A DNA stretch of 64,000 nucleotides from Prinia subflava (Eukaryota; Chordata; Aves; Passeriformes; Cisticolidae): assembly GCF_021018805.1 (NCBI RefSeq), contig NC_086259.1, positions 16,387,501 to 16,451,500 of the forward strand. The letters are read 5' to 3'. The translations under genes and the position numbers were made by a program. Below, piece after piece: positions 12,480-24,545 of the stretch. The notes beneath the pieces are model-generated. The model was not told the DNA's origin. It searched no databases and saw only the letters and a list, made by a program, of their open reading frames with translations. How positions within the stretch are numbered: position 1 is the stretch's first letter; each line of letters opens with the position of its first letter.

Positions 12480-12563
12480 CTTCTTTATAAACACATGAGA
12501 TTCAGTTATACCATGGCTTTTCTTCTTTATAAACACATGAGAATCAGTTATACAATGACTTCA
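12480..12563 (+). repeat. 42-bp tandem duplication (two copies)
   Basis: The segment beginning CTTCTTTATAAACACATGAG at 12480 recurs at 12522 with only a few substitutions: t/a in 'gag(a)ttcag', cc/ca in 'ataccatgg', and the end. It includes an ATAAA/TTTATAAA core twice. The high identity suggests a fairly recent local duplication. It lies inside a 76-codon frame, where it would encode a 14-residue repeat, but the frame has no other coding signal. Confidence 0.9.
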
Positions 12564-15348
12564 TAATCCATATTTTGCAGCCATTTGCCATTAATTGCAT
12601 TTCAGCCATAAAGCCAAACAAACAAAGCCTGTGTTTTCCTTTCCATGCTGCACACTCACTGCGTCACACGAAGCTGCACAGGGTTTGCAGCCTTGCAGGA
12701 TGCCACTCCCTTTCCCCAACCAGAAAACATGAGTCAGACTATTTAGCAAGAAGCAAGAGTTTGCTGGAGAAGCATTTTTTCTGTAGTATGTTGTAAACTG
12801 GCAGGCGGGTGGGGGCAGAGTTCCAGTCTGGATTGTATTTATAGATTCATTTAAAGGCTATGACTAATGGTCAGCATAAATTTCAGATGAAGTACAAAGT
12901 AAAAGTGAAACCTTATTGTTTTGTGGAAGGGAAAAAAAAAGGTATATATAAATTATCCAGAGCAGAGTTCAGAGCTTGTCACAAAGCTGATCCAAGCCCA
13001 CAGCTTGGAATTACAGACAGAAGCCAGTGGCTGCCTCTGCAGTGTCCTCAGCAGCAGCATAAGGACACACATGCCCCATGGCAAGCTCTGTTTATGTCTA
13101 CATTTTAGAGGCTTATATCTGCTTTGAACCTTATCCTTAACCTAATTAAATGCTTTATGGGTCTGCCTGCTCATGCTGCCCCTACACAGAGGTAACCATG
13201 CAGTTTCTTCTGGAAGGAAGGCAGTGCACCTGCCCCAGCCTCACAGGCATGGGGCAGAAGTGTAGGGACAACTACAGAATAAACCAGGAGACATGATGGA
13301 ATATTAAAAGTCTTTCTCAACAGGAGAATCGTAAAAAAATAGGATATATGATCTTATATCAAGCATCAATAATAACACTGGCAGAGAGGGATATCTGTGC
13401 AAAGCAAAGCCAGCACAGCACAGACCTGCCCTGGGCTGCACTGAGCAATCAGGATTTTTAGGATTTTTCCAGGTTGCTTTCCATGAAGTAGGTCTCACCA
13501 GCGAGAAGGTCTGCACTGTAGGATGCTGGGCTGTTAGGACAGCCCTTACCCAGCATCTCACAGAGATTCTGCCCCCACTAAAACCTTTGCTGCTGCAGCT
13601 CCAGCCTGGGCAGACCCTGAACCACCTGAACCACCTGGTTCCACAACAGCTCAGCTCTGGGGGACCTGTCAGTGTGGCAGTGCTGGCATAATCCCACCAA
13701 AACTGAGACAAAACTTACATCCCTCTTTGCTAACTGATTTATTAGCGGGAAAAGACAGCCTTGCAGCAACAGTTTGCAGACTAGAATTCCTAATTTCTGA
13801 TTTTTAATGGTGTTCTGGATTCCCCCATCATCAGGCCACTCATAAGGTACCACAGCATTCCTGTCAGCACTTGGGCCACCCATTACCCCTCAGTGAGGGG
13901 CTGAGCAGGCTGCACCACAAAAATCCCTGATTTCCAATGCAATCCCTGCCAGCACAGCCCCGAGGATGATGTGCAATGAGCAGCACTCCTGAGCAATGGG
14001 CTCGTGCAGTGCTCATCTGGTGGGATTATTCTGGCTGAGTCACCACCATTATGTCTTTATTGGGGTACCACAAGAGCCACAGGGAAGGCAAAGAAGGTGG
14101 CAGACAAAAAAAAAATGCTCCTTTCCCTTTTGGCTGGAAAGCAAATAATTTTTTACTTCTCCTTTCATTTTTCAAATTACGTTCATCTAGTCCTTGTTCT
14201 GTCTTATTAAATCATATATGAATAAATGTTGCCTGAGAATTAAACAGTTCTCTGAGAGATCCAATTTAGCCGTTAGCCATGGTACAGTGTTTTGAGATAA
14301 TTTAGTAGTGGGCACAAACAATGAAAATCATATGGAAACTGTCAAATATTAAAATAATTTCTAGCCCAAAGCTGTATTTATAGAACAATGCTTAAGTCTC
14401 AAAAAGTGAGATCAGATTACTGGTTCAGTGTAGTAAAAGAAAGCAATAACAAAAGCCTTACTTATAAAAGTGTGATGAAAAAGATTAATACAAACCTGAA
14501 ATCAGTAATCTGAAAGACTACTTTATCATACTGTGTCTGAAAAACATTGGGGAAATATTGACTCATTCAGTATTTGAAAACATCACGTTTTTCATTACAC
14601 ACACACTCAAAGAAAGGTCTTTTGGTTTTAGCTCAGCAGTGACAGTATTATCACTGTTATCACCTCAGCACTGTCTGAAAACCAAGAGAATGCAACAAGT
14701 TCTATTCTTCACTGGTGCTTTGAAAAGGAAAGGAACAGATTTCCAAAGGCACTGTAGGTTGACATGGATTAAACACCCAAATGCTTGAGTAAATGCTGAA
14801 TTAGATTCCTGGTTCTGCCTGGCTGCTTCAAAAAATCTGAAAATAAGTTTACTGTCCAAAATACTTCTGGGCACTGTCATTGCACTATTTTAACTCCACA
14901 ATCCAGTTATTATTTATGAAGTAGAGGCTACATTACACATAACACATTAGCATTCAATTAGGATTCATTTTCTGATTATTCACATTAGCAATATCCTTAT
15001 CAAAAACACACAGATGGGAGAAGATTTAGTAGCTATTCTTTTCATATAAATTCACAGAAAAAGCCAGGTGAGTATTTCCTTATAAAAATTAATGGAGGTT
15101 TGCTAAACTGCTCAGTGGTTGAAACTAATTTCTTTTAATCACCAAGCAAATTAAATACTAGGAAGATACATTTCCCATTTACTTCATAAATTTCTGTGCA
15201 GGGAGGAATAAATATTTCCCACATGGCCAAAATCTGAAGAGAAATGAATTGAAAACCAGATTTTCAGACTTAGCTGAGCCCTGTGGTCTCCACTGGAGAG
15301 AAACATTTGCTTTCCAGCCAGGTTCCTTTCACATTTGCTGCTGCTGCA
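12564..15348. other. Unannotated non-coding stretch
   Basis: Includes a GC-richer pocket at 13200-14000 with overlapping frames on the minus strand (135 codons at 13304-13711; 101 at 13578-13883). These have no recognisable domain and share the same DNA in two frames, as expected by chance. The rest is AT-rich and featureless. Confidence 0.4.
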
Positions 15349-15775
15349 GAGCAGAGCTGGAGGTGAGGGCTGGAGCAGGGCTTGGCCAGGAGCACACCCT
15401 GGAACAGACCAGCCTGGGTGGAGAAAGGATTCTCAGCATCCTGGAGGAGAAGGGCTTGGGGGTATTGATGAGAAGCTCAACGTGAGCCAGCCCTGTGCAC
15501 TGGCAGGCCAGAAATCCAACTGTGTCCTTCCAAAACCATGTGGGCAGCAGGGAAGGGAGGGGGTTCTGCCCCTCTGCTCTGCTCTGGTGAGACCCAGCTG
15601 CAGTGATGTACCCAGCTCTGGCGCAGCCAACAGGAGAAGGACATGGACCTGTTGGAACAAGTCCAGGGGAGGCCATGAAGGTGATCAGAGGGTTTGACCA
15701 CTTCTCCTGTGAGGTACCAGGCAGTGTGGAAAGCGTGGAGAGGCTCAGCCTCAGGAGTGGAAGTACAGAGTTAGG
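15349..15775 (+). repeat. CR1 LINE fragment, C-terminal reverse-transcriptase region
   Basis: In plus sense the text follows the end of the CR1 ORF2 coding region. Recognisable blocks are 'ctggaggagaagggcttggg', 'gatgagaagctcaacgtgag' then 'ccag', 'tctgctctggtgagacc', and 'aggacatggacctgttggaa' leading to 'gtccaggggaggccatgaag'. Frameshifts and small deletions break the frame (for example after 'gggtattgatgag'), so nothing is expressed. The 3' untranslated part and octamer tail are missing or decayed, so both ends are approximate. ORF2 of CR1 encodes an endonuclease/reverse transcriptase; only the far C-terminal part is represented. Confidence 0.85.
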
Positions 15776-17304
15776 GACAGCTAAAACTTAAGTGGGGTGG
15801 AGAGCTTTTAGCTCACTGCAAAAATTACTTATTTTTTTATTTTCCCTCTAGATCTCTCTCTCAGTGTCTTCATGGGTCACACAAGCGTGTGCCAGTGCAG
15901 AAGTGGAGAATGAACTGCACGGCCCCAGTGGTGCTGCAGAACTCGTGGATGATGCTCAGCCCTTGGTCTGCTCTCCCCCTTCTCCATCCACCGTGGGGGA
16001 CTCACACAAGGCTTGCTCACCACCACCAGCCATTCACTGCTGTTAAGTGTCTTTTAGGCAGTGTGCATTGCTAGGTCCCTGGGCCCTCAGGACACCACTG
16101 TCATCTTTAAAACCCGTTTAGATTGCAGCCAAAAACCTTGGGCACAAGGAGGTTTCCCTGGGCACTCTGAACAGGTCCTCTGTAAGGTGGGACTTCCCTG
16201 GGAGGGCATGGTTGGTGCAGAAAAACACATTGTTCCTATACTGTGGCTATTTTTTCTTAGCAAAGTTTTTTTTCACAGATATTTATATCCCAGAAATAAA
16301 AATAAAAAAAAAATTGTGCACTTTTCTTCTCCCAAGTGTTTGCAGAGTGCCTCCCCAGCTTGTTCTGTACACTCAGCTTCTGTCTGCCTGTTTTGTTTTG
16401 GCTGCTCTAATTTACATAGTACTTCCTCTCCCTGTGTAGACTTCAAGGTTACACTGGGGTCAAGCTGTATCTTCTTCTGCAAATCAGGATGTAAACAACT
16501 CTGGATAACTCATGTGATATGGCTCTGCCCACCCCTTTTCTGTTTGGGTTTTTGTTTTGTTTTTGGGGTTTTTTTTAGATTTATATTAGCATCAGAAATG
16601 ATCCAGGGTCTTTTTAAAGATCCAATTTCATACTTTCCAGCATCCAGTAAATTGGCTACATAGCAGGGAAATGCCAAGTGCTCTGAAATAGCCAGAGCAA
16701 AGGATACCATAAGAAGCCCAGCACACCAGAAACTCACCCAAAGAGCAATATCCTGTCAACTAGAATTTGCTCCTGTAGTAAAATGAGCTTGAATTTTATG
16801 TTTCAACAGAAACAGCTCCATAAAGCACCTCTGCACACCAAAATAAAAAATAAAAAAAAGCTAAACAGTTTGATTAGGGATGGAATAGGCTTAGAATAAT
16901 TCAGGCTGGTGAATCCTTGCCAGCTCCACTCCTCCACACATTCCTGCCTGCATTCTGATCTCATTATGTGCCGGGCGAGAGCGTGAGCTGCACTGGAACA
17001 GTTCTCACCCATCTGCATCCTCTTCTTCCTTCTCCAAGCGAAGGAGGATGTGTATTTATAACCCCCTTCCAGACAGGGTGGATTCGGGGAGCGCAGGCAG
17101 CGCGTGGTGCCGTGTGCTGGGCAGGGCAGGCACAGTTTGTACTCATGATGCTCATGTGTATTTTCACATCCATCCCGTTTGATGAAGCCGGGGCCTTGCT
17201 TCAGATGGTGACATGAGCTGCCCTATGGCCTCACTGTTCCCAAATTAAGGCCAAGCTTGTGCTCAAACACCAGTTTTTCCTGCCACAAGTATTGAGAGTA
17301 GTTG
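15776..17304. other. Unannotated stretch between two CR1 fragments
   Basis: Contains a T-rich/A-rich patchwork around 16240-16320 and 16545-16580. The 200-codon frame at 16061-16663 spans these low-complexity tracts, encodes runs of Phe and Lys-rich sequence, and has no domain. I judge it a chance frame. Confidence 0.4.
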
Positions 17305-17905
17305 GATGTGGCAAGCAAGGTCCTCTAAGGATCTGTCCTGAATCCAGGTCGATTCAGTGTTCTCACAAATGACTCAGCTCATAGAAGATGCAGATGCTGG
17401 GGAAGGTTGTGAATGTTTTGAAAGACTATCCTAGAATTCAGAACAGTCTTGATGTAATGAATAAAGGCCCTTAGATCAAGTCAAGACATTCAACAAAAGC
17501 AAGTATGAAATAGCAGGAAAATAAGAAGTCAGAAGAATAAATGCAAAATAAGAAATAACTGGTTAAATAAGGGTACTGCAAAATGAGTGCTGGGAGTTAT
17601 GGAGGACCCCAGGTGGAATATGACTCAACACTGACACACTGCAACAAAAAGAGCAAAGCTCATTCAATGATGTATTAATACGACCAATCTGTGTCAGACA
17701 TCAAAAGCAATTATTCCCTTTCATTAACCATTAGTGAAACTTCTCTTAGAGTAAGATTTGGAACATCATATTTTAAGTAAAATGCAGAAAAATTTTGGAG
17801 GAAAATATCCTCCTATAGAGCAAGGCTGAATCTTTCACTATTTGCTCAGTCTGGAAAAGAGACTCAGGAGAATATGATAGGATCTTCCAACATAGTAAAC
17901 AAGAA
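17305..17905 (+). repeat. Ancient CR1/L3-like LINE fragment (ORF2 reverse-transcriptase region)
   Basis: Several ordered blocks match the conserved text of older CR1/L3-type ORF2. They are 'aaggatctgtcctgaatcca' near 17328, 'gacattcaacaaaagcaagt' near 17484, 'atatgactcaacactgacac' near 17618 followed by 'gcaacaaaaagagcaaa', 'gatgtattaatac' near 17669, and 'tcagtctggaaaagagactc' then 'aggagaatatgatag' near 17847-17881. The blocks keep their order, but with heavy deletion (the ~120 bases around 'tactgtgtccag' are much reduced) and stop codons in all frames. It is clearly older than the other CR1 copies here. The downstream 3' end is not recognisable. Confidence 0.82.
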
Positions 17906-20900
17906 TATGAGACCAATAACACAGGAATTCATTTAATTCAGAGGCAGCAATAGATAAGCTATGTATTAGGACTACTTTTCTAGGAATAGTTGAGAGCTGC
18001 AGAAGGATATCTGCAGGGTATCTTTGTGTGTGCCTAATTATCCCTGCCTCTCAGCATGGCTGATGATCCCGGGCTGGCTGCACTGTGCCTGCCTGATTGT
18101 CCAATGTCAAACCCGGCTGCTCCGAGCTCGTTGTGTTCCCTCTGCTCCCTGCAAGGTTTTTGCAGCCTGCTCTGCATTCTGATGGCATCGAGCTCCCTGC
18201 AGGACTGCATCTCTCTGAGCCAGGGCTCCACTACAGCAAGGGTGGCTGCTCCAGATTCCCTGCCTCACCTGCTCGAGCTGGAATGGAACGAGCGCGGCTC
18301 TGCACGGGCTCCTGCCAAGGACACAGAAACACAGAGAGGAGCTGAGCAGCTCAGCCTGCAAGGAAAACATCTGGACCTGCTTCCAAATCCCAGGAGGGCA
18401 GCTCCCCCTGCTTCAGGAAGAGCCAAGGTGCCACCAGGCAGGCCCCAGCAGCATCTTCCCAGGGAAGCATATCTCCCAAATCCCTCTCAGTGCTGAGGTT
18501 CACTGGCAGCCCTTGTCTCAGAGACATCCAAGGTTATCATTACCAAAAAGAAGGGAGGACAGGAATCCCTCAGCTGCTCATGACAGTAAAAAGCATTTTT
18601 GCTTCTCTATGGGCAGCATTCATCCCCTCTCTGTTCCTTGCACTCGGGTTCTGCCCATAACCTCTACCAACTCTAGCTCTACCAGCAACTTCCTGGGTTT
18701 GTTTTTCCCAAGTTCTCCCACAGCCAGCAAGAGGCAGCCTTGCTGGAATATCCAAGGTACAGCATCATTTTGGGAATAAAGCACCATTGGAAAGCTGAGG
18801 GTCACACCCAAAATGAAAAGCTTCACGGCAGAGGTATCACCAGACCTTCTGCCTGGGAGCCTGTCAGTCATTCCCTTACAGGTTACTGCCATGGGCAAGT
18901 TTTCAGGTCTCTTTGGGATGTGACAGGCCTTGGGAGAAGCCCAAAGGACCTCAGTACTTCTCTAGAGGAATAATAAAAATAAAAAATAAACCCCCCTTTG
19001 TCTCAGAGCTGGAATGCAACCCAATGTGTACATATGGGAAAAAATAATTGGAATAGACAAAGCCATGGGCTATTGGGCAGATGATGTGCCTGAGAACTTT
19101 GAACATCTGTTGTATGGTAAATATGCAACCATCAGCTCTTCTTCATAATCTATGAACAAATACAAATAAAAGAACAGAATGGTAGCTTTTATTTGTATGA
19201 AACTGTCTACCATGGAAGCCCAGGAATTAATACACCAGTGTAAAATGACATCTTGACAGATCAGCTCATTTGAAGACCACTGTCAACACTCCACAGAGTG
19301 TATTTCCCCCAAAATAACTTAGGTAAAATGGGGTTTGTGGGATCAACTCTCCTCTTTCCCTTTGTCACCTCCCCCATGTCTAACATACCACCCTGTGGGC
19401 CCCTCTCTGAGGGATTTGTTTCCTGCACTGATCAGCTTCAACCTCGGATGTGCAGGTGTTGCCAGGTCACACAGTGCAGCTCTGAACAAGGGAATTCAGG
19501 TTTTCTCTGCCTCTACTTTGCCTGGTGCCCATAAAGACAGCTGCTCAGCTGCTTTGTGTGCTGAAGATTGGTTTGTGGTTTCCTTGCACCCTCCACCAGC
19601 ATCCTCTGTCATCCCCCTCCAGTATGTAGAGGCTTTCTGAAAGGACAACCTTTTTATTGTGTGTATTTATAATGCCTAGCACAGCCCAGTCTCCTTCAAA
19701 ACCAAGGTTTGTGGGTCCTGCAGTAATCAAAATAAAGAAAGGCATCACCATTAATTCACCTTCTCTATTATAAAGGAAATTGTGACAGGCAGGAAGAACC
19801 TGGGTTAGGCACACATTTTGTGCTATCTCATTGAAAGGAACAGGGCAGTAGCAGATGTAACTGGGCATGTTCAAAAGACCCAGAAAAACAGTTCCACCAA
19901 AACTCCAAACACACCGTCACAAACAGTAACATTACAAACAGTAAATTACTATCACTGAAACAACACTTCTATACTGTTAAAACAAGGTAAGAACACTTCA
20001 TTAAATCCAGCTTAGTGGCATGCTGTCAACAACAGAGATATTTATTACTGTTAAATTGCTGCTTTTCATGAATACATTCCTGGCCAATGGCTAAAGCAAA
20101 GCACCAGCAGAAGATGAGGAGCCTGCAGGGAGCTCAGCTGATAAGAGAATGGGTTAAAGAGAAACTCCTCTTATTTGTGTGACAATCATCTTGTGAGGAT
20201 ATTTTCCATCTGTGCTATTTTTGGTTCCCAGTGAGATTGCTCCTACAAGAATATGGAATTAGAATTTGAATACAGGCATAGTAACAGCACTTTGCATGTG
20301 TGTCCACACACCCCTCCTCCCCTCACACCTCCATCAGGGAGTTCCAATGCTGAGCAAGGTCAAATTATATCAATAAGGCACTGCAGGAAAATCTTTTACA
20401 TCGAGAAACTGAATCTCATGTCCCGGGATTTTAAAATCAAGGAATGATGTTTATTTTAAGGATCACTTTAGCATTATATTTATGACTTACTAATCACCTT
20501 GGCTTGAAAATCCGTGTCAAATAATCTATTGCACAGGAATCTATTGCACCTCCAAGATTTGCACAGGATGGCCAAATTCTCTTGCCACATGGTCTGATGG
20601 AAAAAAAAAGCCTTCCTTTTCTGCAGAGAGAATTTGAAATTATAGGCATGTCCCTGCAATTATGGACTGAGTTACTTAACCTTTCTGACACTGATGTTCT
20701 CCCACAGGTCTCTTTTTGGGCAGCAATTCCCGGTGCGTGCCTGTTGTGGGAAGAGATTTACTGGAGTGACTACAGGAATTAGTGACTCTTGGGGCAGCAC
20801 ACACATCCCAGGTATGGTTTTAGTTGTGTCTGCATGTTTGGCCCCAGCTTTTGTAACACCCAGGAGAAGTTTAGAAGGGGCAGCCCAGGACAGACCCCCA

Positions 20901-21950
20901 AACCAGACTCTGTGGGGGAGCCTCGTGGTGCTGAGCTCTGAGCAGAAGGGAAGGTCCTTCTGAACCAGTTTTCTAACAGGACTGGTCACCAGTACAGTGC
21001 TGGTCACACAGAATCCGTGTGCAGCAGCAGGATGGGAGCCTGTATTTCATTCAGTACTTTAAAAAGGCACTTCACAAACTCAGTTTTGTCTTCCAATGAT
21101 GTAAGTTTTAAAAATTAACCTCCCAGAGGAACTAGAGGATAAACTTGAAAGTCTATTCATGTAAACAGCTAAAAAGGTTTGTTTGTTCCATTCTTGCTGG
21201 AAGTGATACTACTGCTGAAAAATGTAATGCGCTTCTTTATCTTCATGGTATTGAAAATACAAGGTATTGATTGTACTTTCAGCACAAGTAAACCCACCAC
21301 AATCAAATATAACCTCGAAATTTGGGAAAGAACTGGGTTGTGAGCTTTGTTGCTTGAGAAGTCACTAAAGTATCATGTCCCTCCAGTCCACATCCATAAA
21401 AGACAAGGTAGAACATTGCAGGTACAGGATCATATTGACTGACTTTTCTAATGGAAGCTTAAAATGTGTCCTTAATTTGTCAATGAACATTCATATAATA
21501 ACATAAACATTAAATGCACAGTGTTGATTAAGCATGATTGTAAAATTATTGCTTTAGGTTTTCAAATCTCTTTCCAGATGTTAAGGAATTAATCCTGGTG
21601 TCAGTCAGGGAGGGTTATGACTACTGGCACAGCACAGTAAACTGAAGCAGGAGGACTGAGCACCTTCCCTAAGCTTTTTTGCAGGCTGCATCTGCACTCT
21701 GTAGAGCAGGAGAGTCCTGACAGACCACTCAGACCAGAGACCTGGCTGATTTAGCTGGGTTAGCCTGAAGCTCTTTTTCAGCTCTGGGTTTCCACAGATG
21801 TCACTATCTTTACTTTACAATAATCCCTTAAATAGCATAAGCTTAAAAATTAATGTAAATTAATGAGAAATATTAAATATCACGGACAAAAGAAATGGCA
21901 GGTATAGGGAACCAATCTATTTTGCTGTGATTCTCTCTGATGTCTAAACT
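17906..21950. other. Unannotated non-coding stretch
   Basis: A GC-richer pocket at 18030-18500 opens a 146-codon frame (18056-18496) rich in Ser, Leu, Pro and Ala, with another frame open on the opposite strand. There is no domain, signal peptide or splice context that I trust. A 15-bp period duplication lies at 20523-20549 (AATCTATTGCAC twice). Around 20655-20710 a weak MIR-like phrase is present. Confidence 0.4.
20523..20552 (+). repeat. 15-bp imperfect tandem duplication
   Basis: AATCTATTGCAC occurs at 20523-20534 and again at 20538-20549. A third, partial relative 'gatttgcacagg' follows shortly after. A local slippage product. Confidence 0.75.
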
Positions 21951-21954
21951 CACC

Positions 21955-22125
21955 TGATACACCTACAATTTCATCATCACTTTCCTTCCAGTGTCTTACC
22001 TCTGACTTTACTTAATTCCTAGCAGATGTGAATGGGGAAGCTGTTGTTGCCTAATTGAAATCAAAGGACACAGGCATTATGTCAATCATCAAACAACACA
22101 TTCAGACAGCTCAACAAAAAGTACC
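21955..22125. promoter_or_regulatory. Candidate conserved non-coding element
   Basis: High-complexity stretch with clustered developmental motif cores: TAATTG (22052-22057), a TCF/LEF-type ATCAAAG (22060-22066) and a PBX-like GTCAATCATC (22081-22090). Evolutionary conservation cannot be judged from one sequence, so this rests on motif density and texture only. Confidence 0.3.
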
Positions 22126-24030
22126 TGAGTTTTTGAGGGTTAGAATAATAGCAGTTCTTGCCACCTAAGAGCTCTGAATTGCACTTCATGGCTCAGAGGT
22201 GTAGGAACCTTTGGATCATGAGGTGTTCTCAAGGCAGTGAGGTTCAGCATTGCAAGAGAACTCATGAAAACCCAAACCCTCAAACCCCAGCCTCTCAAAA
22301 CCAGGCAGCAGCCAGTAAAAACAGCCTCTGAACCTTCCTGCCCCGTGGCCTTCAGCTGGCAAGTTTGGGTAGCCAAGAAACATTTAGCAACAGGCAATAT
22401 CAGCAGAGAAAGATTTGTGGGGAGGATAGGAGAGCCTCTACCCGAGAAACACAAACTGAGCAGAATGACAGGTCAAACTTTCACCCACTTGCGTGCTCCT
22501 GAGAAAAGTGGAACCCACTGCACTAAGTCAATTTTAAAATCCCCAAATCTCTGTGGGAATGAAGATCAGTGTAATAACTGCACTTGGTGCTCTGGGCTGG
22601 CTCTACCCAAGGACTCTCAGTGCATCCCACGGTGCCTGTTTTACTTCACTCTTAAAAGCAGATCACAAGAGCTCATAAAAGGCAGGATGCTGTGGGATGA
22701 GAGTGCCACAGAGCGAGGCAGGTTAGTGAACTTCCCATTCGTGTGCCACTGTACTGTGCTGTAATTCCCCCCAAGGGTTCCAGGAAAAAGTACAAGAAAG
22801 TCCCAGTAACATTTCACCCAGCAGTACGTAGTTTCTACTAGTTCTCGTTTAGATATTTTTAAAGGTTCTGATTTGTCTCATTATTTTACTTGCTCTATTA
22901 AACTGAGGTCAACTTAATTTCTTTAGGACCTAAATAAATAAATGGATCTCAAGGCGTCTTTCCAGTATCTTATCACAGATATCCTTCTAATGGGAGATGC
23001 AAAAAAAAAAAAAAAAAAAGGGTTTGCAAACAGAAATCTTCAGAATGGTGTAAAGCATTGCCATAGTTCTGAAACAAAAGTTTTAGCATCTTTCTCCTCA
23101 GAATTAACAAGGTTCTTGCTTTGAGTTACAGCTAGTCATAAAAAAAGACATTTTGGAGAAAAGTCACATTACTGGAGGTTTCTGCAAGAAGCTGCTAAGA
23201 ATAAAACTGTATTCATTTCCATTAAAGGACATGAGGCTCTTGGGGGCAAAGGAATAATATTTGCTTTGTATAGCACAGATCAGCTTTTGTGAAAACATTG
23301 GTTGAAATTATAAAACTGATGCAGATCAACAACACATTTTTTTACCCCCATTTCTCAAGAGGTAGCAGCACCTCCTCCCACTGTAAGCAGCAGGAGTTGT
23401 AGATGTGAAGTGCATCAAAAATGATGTCCTCTCAAAAATTAATGATAGCTAGTAAAATACAAAACCCAAAGATCATGAATTGAATCTCTGGATCCAATCA
23501 TTTCCAAACAGCACAAGGTTAACCCTTGCATAGATATGTAGATGCAAAAAAAGGTTTCCTTTCCTGATCTGCAGGCTGAGTACAAAACTTCTCCCCTCTA
23601 TGAGATATGGGGAGCTCTGTGGTTACCCTAATTTGCACCCTCTGCAAATAATCTCTAGGGGCTAAAAAAGAGTAAAAGATAGGGATGAAAAATGGGCATC
23701 CCTGCTTTTCCCATAGGCACACCCCTTTTTCCTTTGTTTCCTGATTTTCCTGGCAGGAGAGAAAATGCTGATAAGAGTAGAGAATTCAGGTCTGTGACCA
23801 CATCTCCCATGCAGATAAGGAGACCCTCCCTGGACCAACACCACCTGCTTTAGACATAAATGCACCTCAGAGATTAGACACAGAGCGGCCTCGTTAGGTG
23901 AGCAAAATCTACTTCAGATCTCACACAAAGGGGAGGCACAGGAGCCAGTTCTGAAAATCAGCTCTCTTTATCCCAGTCCTGCCGTGTCTGCACATCCAAA
24001 AGCCATATCAAACCCAGAAGGCCTTTTGTC
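22126..24030. other. Unannotated stretch with a 19-bp poly(A)
   Basis: Holds the 175-codon frame at 22237-22764, which has no recognisable domain and no splice or promoter context, and the poly(A) run described separately. Otherwise featureless. Confidence 0.4.
23001..23019 (+). repeat. Poly(A)19 tract
   Basis: Nineteen consecutive adenines. It could be the tail of a retroposed transcript. The ~300 bases upstream show no recognisable SINE, LINE or gene and no AATAAA immediately before it, although 'aaataaataaatgg' lies about 60 bases upstream (22932-22945). Length is likely polymorphic. Confidence 0.95.
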
Positions 24031-24034
24031 TTCT

Positions 24035-24545
24035 CCAGAGCCAATCTCTAAGGCCGCGGATTCTGCTGGTTTTGCTTTAGCTTGGATATGTAGTGTCAAC
24101 ACAACAGCAGCTCCGGCTGCACGCAGATTGGTGGAGAAAGTAGGTCAACATGAGACAAGCTGTTCTCAGAGTAGCATTTCTCTCTCCTCTCCCTTCCCTC
24201 TTTGTAAATGAAGAGTGCTAAACCAGTTGCTTTGAAAAGCACACAGGCGTTCACCCTGTCAAACGGGAGCAGAGCCCTTTTGCTGAGTGTGTCACCGTCC
24301 TAGACGATTATTTATTATGCAATTTAGAACAATGTGCCATGTTTGTAATAGGCTTCATAGCAGATGCCACTTGCTAGCACCAAAATTCAAATTAATTGCC
24401 AAAAAGCCAGTTTGAGTATCAGAAAACGAGGGGAGTTTGTAAGCAAGACTAAAATAATTATAAATATTAAATGAATATTCATTAAAAATGCAAATTTTAC
24501 ACCATTCATGGTTTTGTGTCGTACAAAATGAGTTCACAGTTGTAT
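24035..24545. promoter_or_regulatory. Candidate enhancer with POU-dimer palindrome and octamer
   Basis: The 12-mer ATGAATATTCAT at 24471-24482 is a perfect palindrome. It fits the published POU homodimer MORE consensus ATGMATATKCAT. Five bases later the canonical octamer ATGCAAAT occurs at 24488-24495. Upstream are AT-rich homeodomain cores ('tttattatgcaattt' near 24310; 'aattaatt' near 24389) and an unusual number of retained CpGs for this window, including CCGCGG near 24055. No coding frame covers the block, as the 60-codon minus frame is trivial. Class III POU proteins (POU3F) use such sites in neural enhancers; a neural role here is inference. Confidence 0.45.

Noticed and set aside
16061..16663. 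200-codon plus-strand frame
   Set aside because: It spans T-rich and A-rich low-complexity tracts that give Phe and Lys runs, and has no domain, splice context or promoter.
18056..18496. 146-codon frame rich in Ser, Leu and Pro
   Set aside because: Compositional product of ctg/cct-rich DNA. Antisense frames are open over the same bases.
20655..20710. 'gagttacttaacctttctga' resembles MIR
   Set aside because: Too short, with no ordered flanking MIR text. Left unannotated.
22237..22764. 175-codon plus-strand frame
   Set aside because: No domain, no conserved splice signals, and a minus-strand frame overlaps it.
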